NCBI GenBank assembly: GCA_020633055.1
Contig: JACKEJ010000007.1
Span: forward strand, 372,001-436,000
DNA length: 64,000 nucleotides
Reading direction: 5' to 3'
Origin: Sandaracinaceae bacterium
GTDB lineage: Bacteria > Myxococcota_A > Polyangia > Polyangiales > Houyiibacteriaceae
Shown here: positions 61,603 to 64,000 of the stretch, in pieces
Layout: each line of letters begins with the position of its first letter
How positions within the stretch are numbered: the stretch's first letter is position 1
Position numbers and translations under genes: made by a program
Notes under the pieces: generated by a model
What the model was told of the DNA's origin: nothing
Seen by the model: only the letters and a program-made list of their open reading frames with translations
The model's database searches: none

Positions 61603-64000
61603 ATGACGAGCGACACCCGAGCCGCGCCCTCGAGCCTCCGCGAGCGCCGAAAGCGCACCCGCGCCCGGCGGCGCCGGAGGTCGATCGAGCCTCCCCCGCA
61701 GCTGTGGGCCAAGGTGCTCGTGGGCATGCACGTCGCGCTCGCGCCGCTGCTCATCGCGGGCGCCTTTCCATGGGCGGCAGCCACCAGCGCGGCATCGGGC
61801 GTGGCGTTGCTGTTCGCCGTCGTGATCAGCGAGCGCGACCGCCCCCTGCCGTGGTCCCCGGGTCTGCTCGCGCTGCTGGGGGTGGGCGCGTTCATGGCGC
61901 TCCAGACGCTGCCCCTTCCACTCTCCATGGTGCAGGTGCTGTCTCCCCTCTCGGCGGATGACGCGCTGCACGTCGCCGCCATGCTCGGCGAGCCCGCGCC
62001 GGACTGGGTCCCGCTGTCCCGTGACCCGGGCCGCACACGGCTCAGCCTCATGCTGGCGATCAACCTCGCGTGCACTGCGCTGTCGCTCAGTCTACTGGTC
62101 GAGCGTCACAGGCCGCGCGGATTCATGCGCGCCATCGCGACAGCCTGCGTCGCCATCGTCGCCGTGTCCCTGGGCCACGCCGCGGTCGGCGCCGAGACCG
62201 TGTTCGGCCTGTACACGCCCATCCTGTCTCGCTCGTTCGGACCGATCATCAACGTCAATCACCTGAGCGCGTTCGCCGCGCTCACCAGCCTGCTCTGCCT
62301 TGGGCTCGGGCTGCAGGAAGACTCGCAGGGCCGTCGGACGCTGGCGTACGTGGGCGCCACCATGGCGGCGTCGCTGGCCCTACTGACCGCGTCGCGCGGC
62401 GGCGCGCTCAGCCTGCTGCTCGCGACGCTGATGGCGGTCTACCTTTCCCGGCGCTCGGGAGCGCGCCTGTCGCTCCCCCTCAAGCTGGGGTTGGGGGCTC
62501 TCATCCTGGCCGCCATCGCGGGGTTCGGGTTGGTGGTGATCGGGGTGCGCGAAGTCCAGGGGACGAGCGACGTCGAGCGCCTCGAGGTGTGGCGACGCAG
62601 CGCCGAGCTGGCGCTCGACCACTGGGCTACCGGCGCCGGTCGGGGGGCGTTCGAGCCCGCGTTCCTGTTCCGCTCGACGTTCTCGGCCCGCTACACACAC
62701 CCCGAGAACGTGCTGCTGCAATACGGTACGGAGCTGGGGCTCCCGCTCACGGTCGCGGCGCTGCTCTTGTTCGGGCGGGCCACCTGGCGCGCGCTGCGGA
62801 GCTCCCAGACGTCCGCGGCCCTCGCGGCGGGCGCCGTGCTGCTGTTGTTCCTGCACGATCTCTTCGACTTCTCGCTGGAGCTCTCGGGGGTCGCCGTACC
62901 CGCCGCCGCCTGCGCGGGGGTGGCGTGGGCCCGCGCCCACGAAGCTCGCAAGCCGGCCTCGTATGTGTGGGTCACGGCCGCGGCGGCCGCGCTGGGTCTG
63001 GCTGCCCTCATCGTGCGCCTGCCCACCGACGACCCCGAGGCCGCTCGCGCGCGGCTGACGGACTCGAGCCTCTCTGGCGCCGACTTGGCCGAGCTCGAAC
63101 GTCAGATCGCCACGCTCCACCCCGCGGACGGCATCCTGACCGGGCTGCTGGGCCATCGCTACGCCGAGCGCGGCTCCCCACGGGCCGGCCGCTGGCTGAA
63201 CCGGAGCATGTACCTGGCGCCGGAATGGGGTGACCCCCATGGCCTCGCCGCGCTGTGGTTGGTCCGCATGGGCCGCCCGGAACAGGCGCTGATGGAGGTC
63301 CGGGAGGCGGATCGGCGGCGCGCAGGGCTGGGTACCCGCGCGCTCTGCGAGATCCTCGGGACGACGGTCGACCCGGAGGTGATCCGACGGGCCAGCGTCG
63401 ACCCGGACGACATCCACCCCACCATCGAGCGGGCGCGGCGCTGCACGAACGACGCCGGGTTCCGAGCCGGACTCGACGCGTTGGCGGTGGCCCATGGAAC
63501 CGACGACTACGCGGCGCACCAGCGCTTGCTCTTGGCGGAAGCTCGAGCGAACCCCGCGGCTGCCCTCGCCGCCGCCGAGACGCTCCGGGCCGCACATCCG
63601 GACGACCCCGGTGCCGTGGGCGTGTGGCTGGACATCCTGATCCTGGCGGACCCCAGCGCCGCGCTCGCGGAGCGCGGTCGCGAGGGCATCGGCGAGGCCA
63701 CGCTGTGGCGGCTCGCCGACGTGGCGAGCACGAGTGGGGACCGGGCGGCGCTGGACGAGATCGTCGCGGGCCTGAGGCGAGCAGCGGCTGGGCAGAGCCG
63801 CGCCATCGCCGTCATCGACGGAAGGCACGGACGCCTGTTGATCCAGCTGGGCGCCACGGAGGACGGCGTGGCGCTGCTGCGGGAGTCGATGGCGCTCGAC
63901 CCCGACGGCCCTGGGGCGCAGGAGCTGCTGCGCGTGGCTGTCCGGGACCACCGACTGGGGCTCGGGCGAGCCGCCGCCCAACACATCTGCCGCCAACAGG
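61603..64000 (+). CDS. O-antigen ligase/polymerase-like protein with TPR-like C-terminal domain (cut by window end)
   Basis: Open from ATG 61603 to the window end (799 codons, no stop). An Arg-rich N-terminus is followed by about eleven membrane helices (about 45-470). The WZY_C ligase region has INVNHLSAFAALTSLLCLG, LTASRGGALSLLLATLM, TGAGRGAFEPAFLFRSTFS and YTHPENVLLQYGTELGLPL, with conserved Arg and His residues. After about residue 470 the protein is soluble and helical (ADLAELERQIATLHPADG, ALAAAETLRAAHPDDPGAV), like the TPR tail found in several Wzy/ligase proteins. It joins O-antigen or capsule glycan to an acceptor in the periplasm. Confidence 0.85.
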   Translation, partial: MTSDTRAAPSSLRERRKRTRARRRRRSIEPPPQLWAKVLVGMHVALAPLLIAGAFPWAAATSAASGVALLFAVVISERDRPLPWSPGLLALLGVGAFMALQTLPLPLSMVQVLSPLSADDALHVAAMLGEPAPDWVPLSRDPGRTRLSLMLAINLACTALSLSLLVERHRPRGFMRAIATACVAIVAVSLGHAAVGAETVFGLYTPILSRSFGPIINVNHLSAFAALTSLLCLGLGLQEDSQGRRTLAYVGATMAASLALLTASRGGALSLLLATLMAVYLSRRSGARLSLPLKLGLGALILAAIAGFGLVVIGVREVQGTSDVERLEVWRRSAELALDHWATGAGRGAFEPAFLFRSTFSARYTHPENVLLQYGTELGLPLTVAALLLFGRATWRALRSSQTSAALAAGAVLLLFLHDLFDFSLELSGVAVPAAACAGVAWARAHEARKPASYVWVTAAAAALGLAALIVRLPTDDPEAARARLTDSSLSGADLAELERQIATLHPADGILTGLLGHRYAERGSPRAGRWLNRSMYLAPEWGDPHGLAALWLVRMGRPEQALMEVREADRRRAGLGTRALCEILGTTVDPEVIRRASVDPDDIHPTIERARRCTNDAGFRAGLDALAVAHGTDDYAAHQRLLLAEARANPAAALAAAETLRAAHPDDPGAVGVWLDILILADPSAALAERGREGIGEATLWRLADVASTSGDRAALDEIVAGLRRAAAGQSRAIAVIDGRHGRLLIQLGATEDGVALLRESMALDPDGPGAQELLRVAVRDHRLGLGRAAAQHICRQQ

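Noticed and set aside
60234..61961. 575-residue plus-strand frame over the GT4 gene
   Set aside because: Shadow of the glycosyltransferase and of the ligase gene start; low-complexity Arg-rich sequence.

Overview
The window is very GC-rich, densely coded on both strands and almost without intergenic space (no gap exceeds about 210 bases). The gene set points to a Deltaproteobacterium of the Myxococcota, perhaps Polyangiales (Sandaracinaceae-like). Supporting signs are two eukaryote-like Ser/Thr kinases with N-terminal zinc ribbons, an FHA-transglutaminase membrane protein, DUF4388/J-domain and TPR/HTH regulators, a very Cys-rich lipoprotein, an MpaB-family oxygenase and many short GTGA/ATGA gene overlaps. 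The taxonomic call is inference. No phage, insertion sequence, CRISPR array or replication origin was seen.

Layout. 1-1.9 kb: end of dihydroorotase, carA and a small lipoprotein (pyrimidine synthesis). 2-11.3 kb: alpha/beta hydrolase, dynamin-like GTPase with M48 protease, KAS III enzyme, CoA-binding protein, FHA-transglutaminase, M19 dipeptidase lipoprotein, and an SDR lacking its catalytic residues. 11.3-16.4 kb: DUF4350-MoxR-DUF58 operon running into rsmA. 16.5-20.7 kb: DUF2062 and a fused 5-oxoprolinase. 20.9-31.6 kb: SRPBCC protein with a histone-H1-like tail, DUF4388/J protein, TPR/HTH protein, Na+/alanine symporter, mutS2, MpaB-like protein and a PEGA kinase. 31.7-38.3 kb: mutL-miaA-DUF479-like-flippase-like-DUF2723 operon; the end of the last gene is scrambled by frameshifts. 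38.3-40.1 kb: second kinase.

40.2-45.1 kb is the most interesting block: an Rrf2 regulator, cysK, an E1-like adenylyltransferase, the sulfur carrier cysO, a degenerate 'pseudo-E1', cysM, the JAMM peptidase mec and an unknown gene. This is a CysO-dependent cysteine pathway like that of mycobacteria. The active E1 lacks the N-terminal Arg-finger segment of MoeB/ThiF, while the neighbouring pseudo-E1 keeps that segment but has lost the nucleotide-binding core. This suggests a split, heterodimeric E1. CysO also carries one residue after its Gly-Gly end.

45.1-51.2 kb: lipoprotein, 2-oxoacid dehydrogenase E1-alpha, lpdA, lipB, a membrane protein and a Cys-rich lipoprotein. 51.3-57.5 kb: mesaconyl-CoA hydratase, DUF434 protein, Pro-rich membrane protein, DUF1244, deazaflavin-type nitroreductase, bicupin and a GH-A-fold glycosidase. 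57.6-64 kb: tRNA-Arg(CCG), then a surface-polysaccharide locus (wbpB-wbpD-wbpE for UDP-2,3-diacetamido-uronic acid, a convergent GT4 glycosyltransferase and an O-antigen ligase cut by the window end).

Regulation. Several genes have a promoter -10 element only 6-9 bases before the start codon, implying leaderless mRNAs (22933, 24024, 20714, 54036, 31744, 40184). Several convergent gene pairs share a hairpin at their stops.
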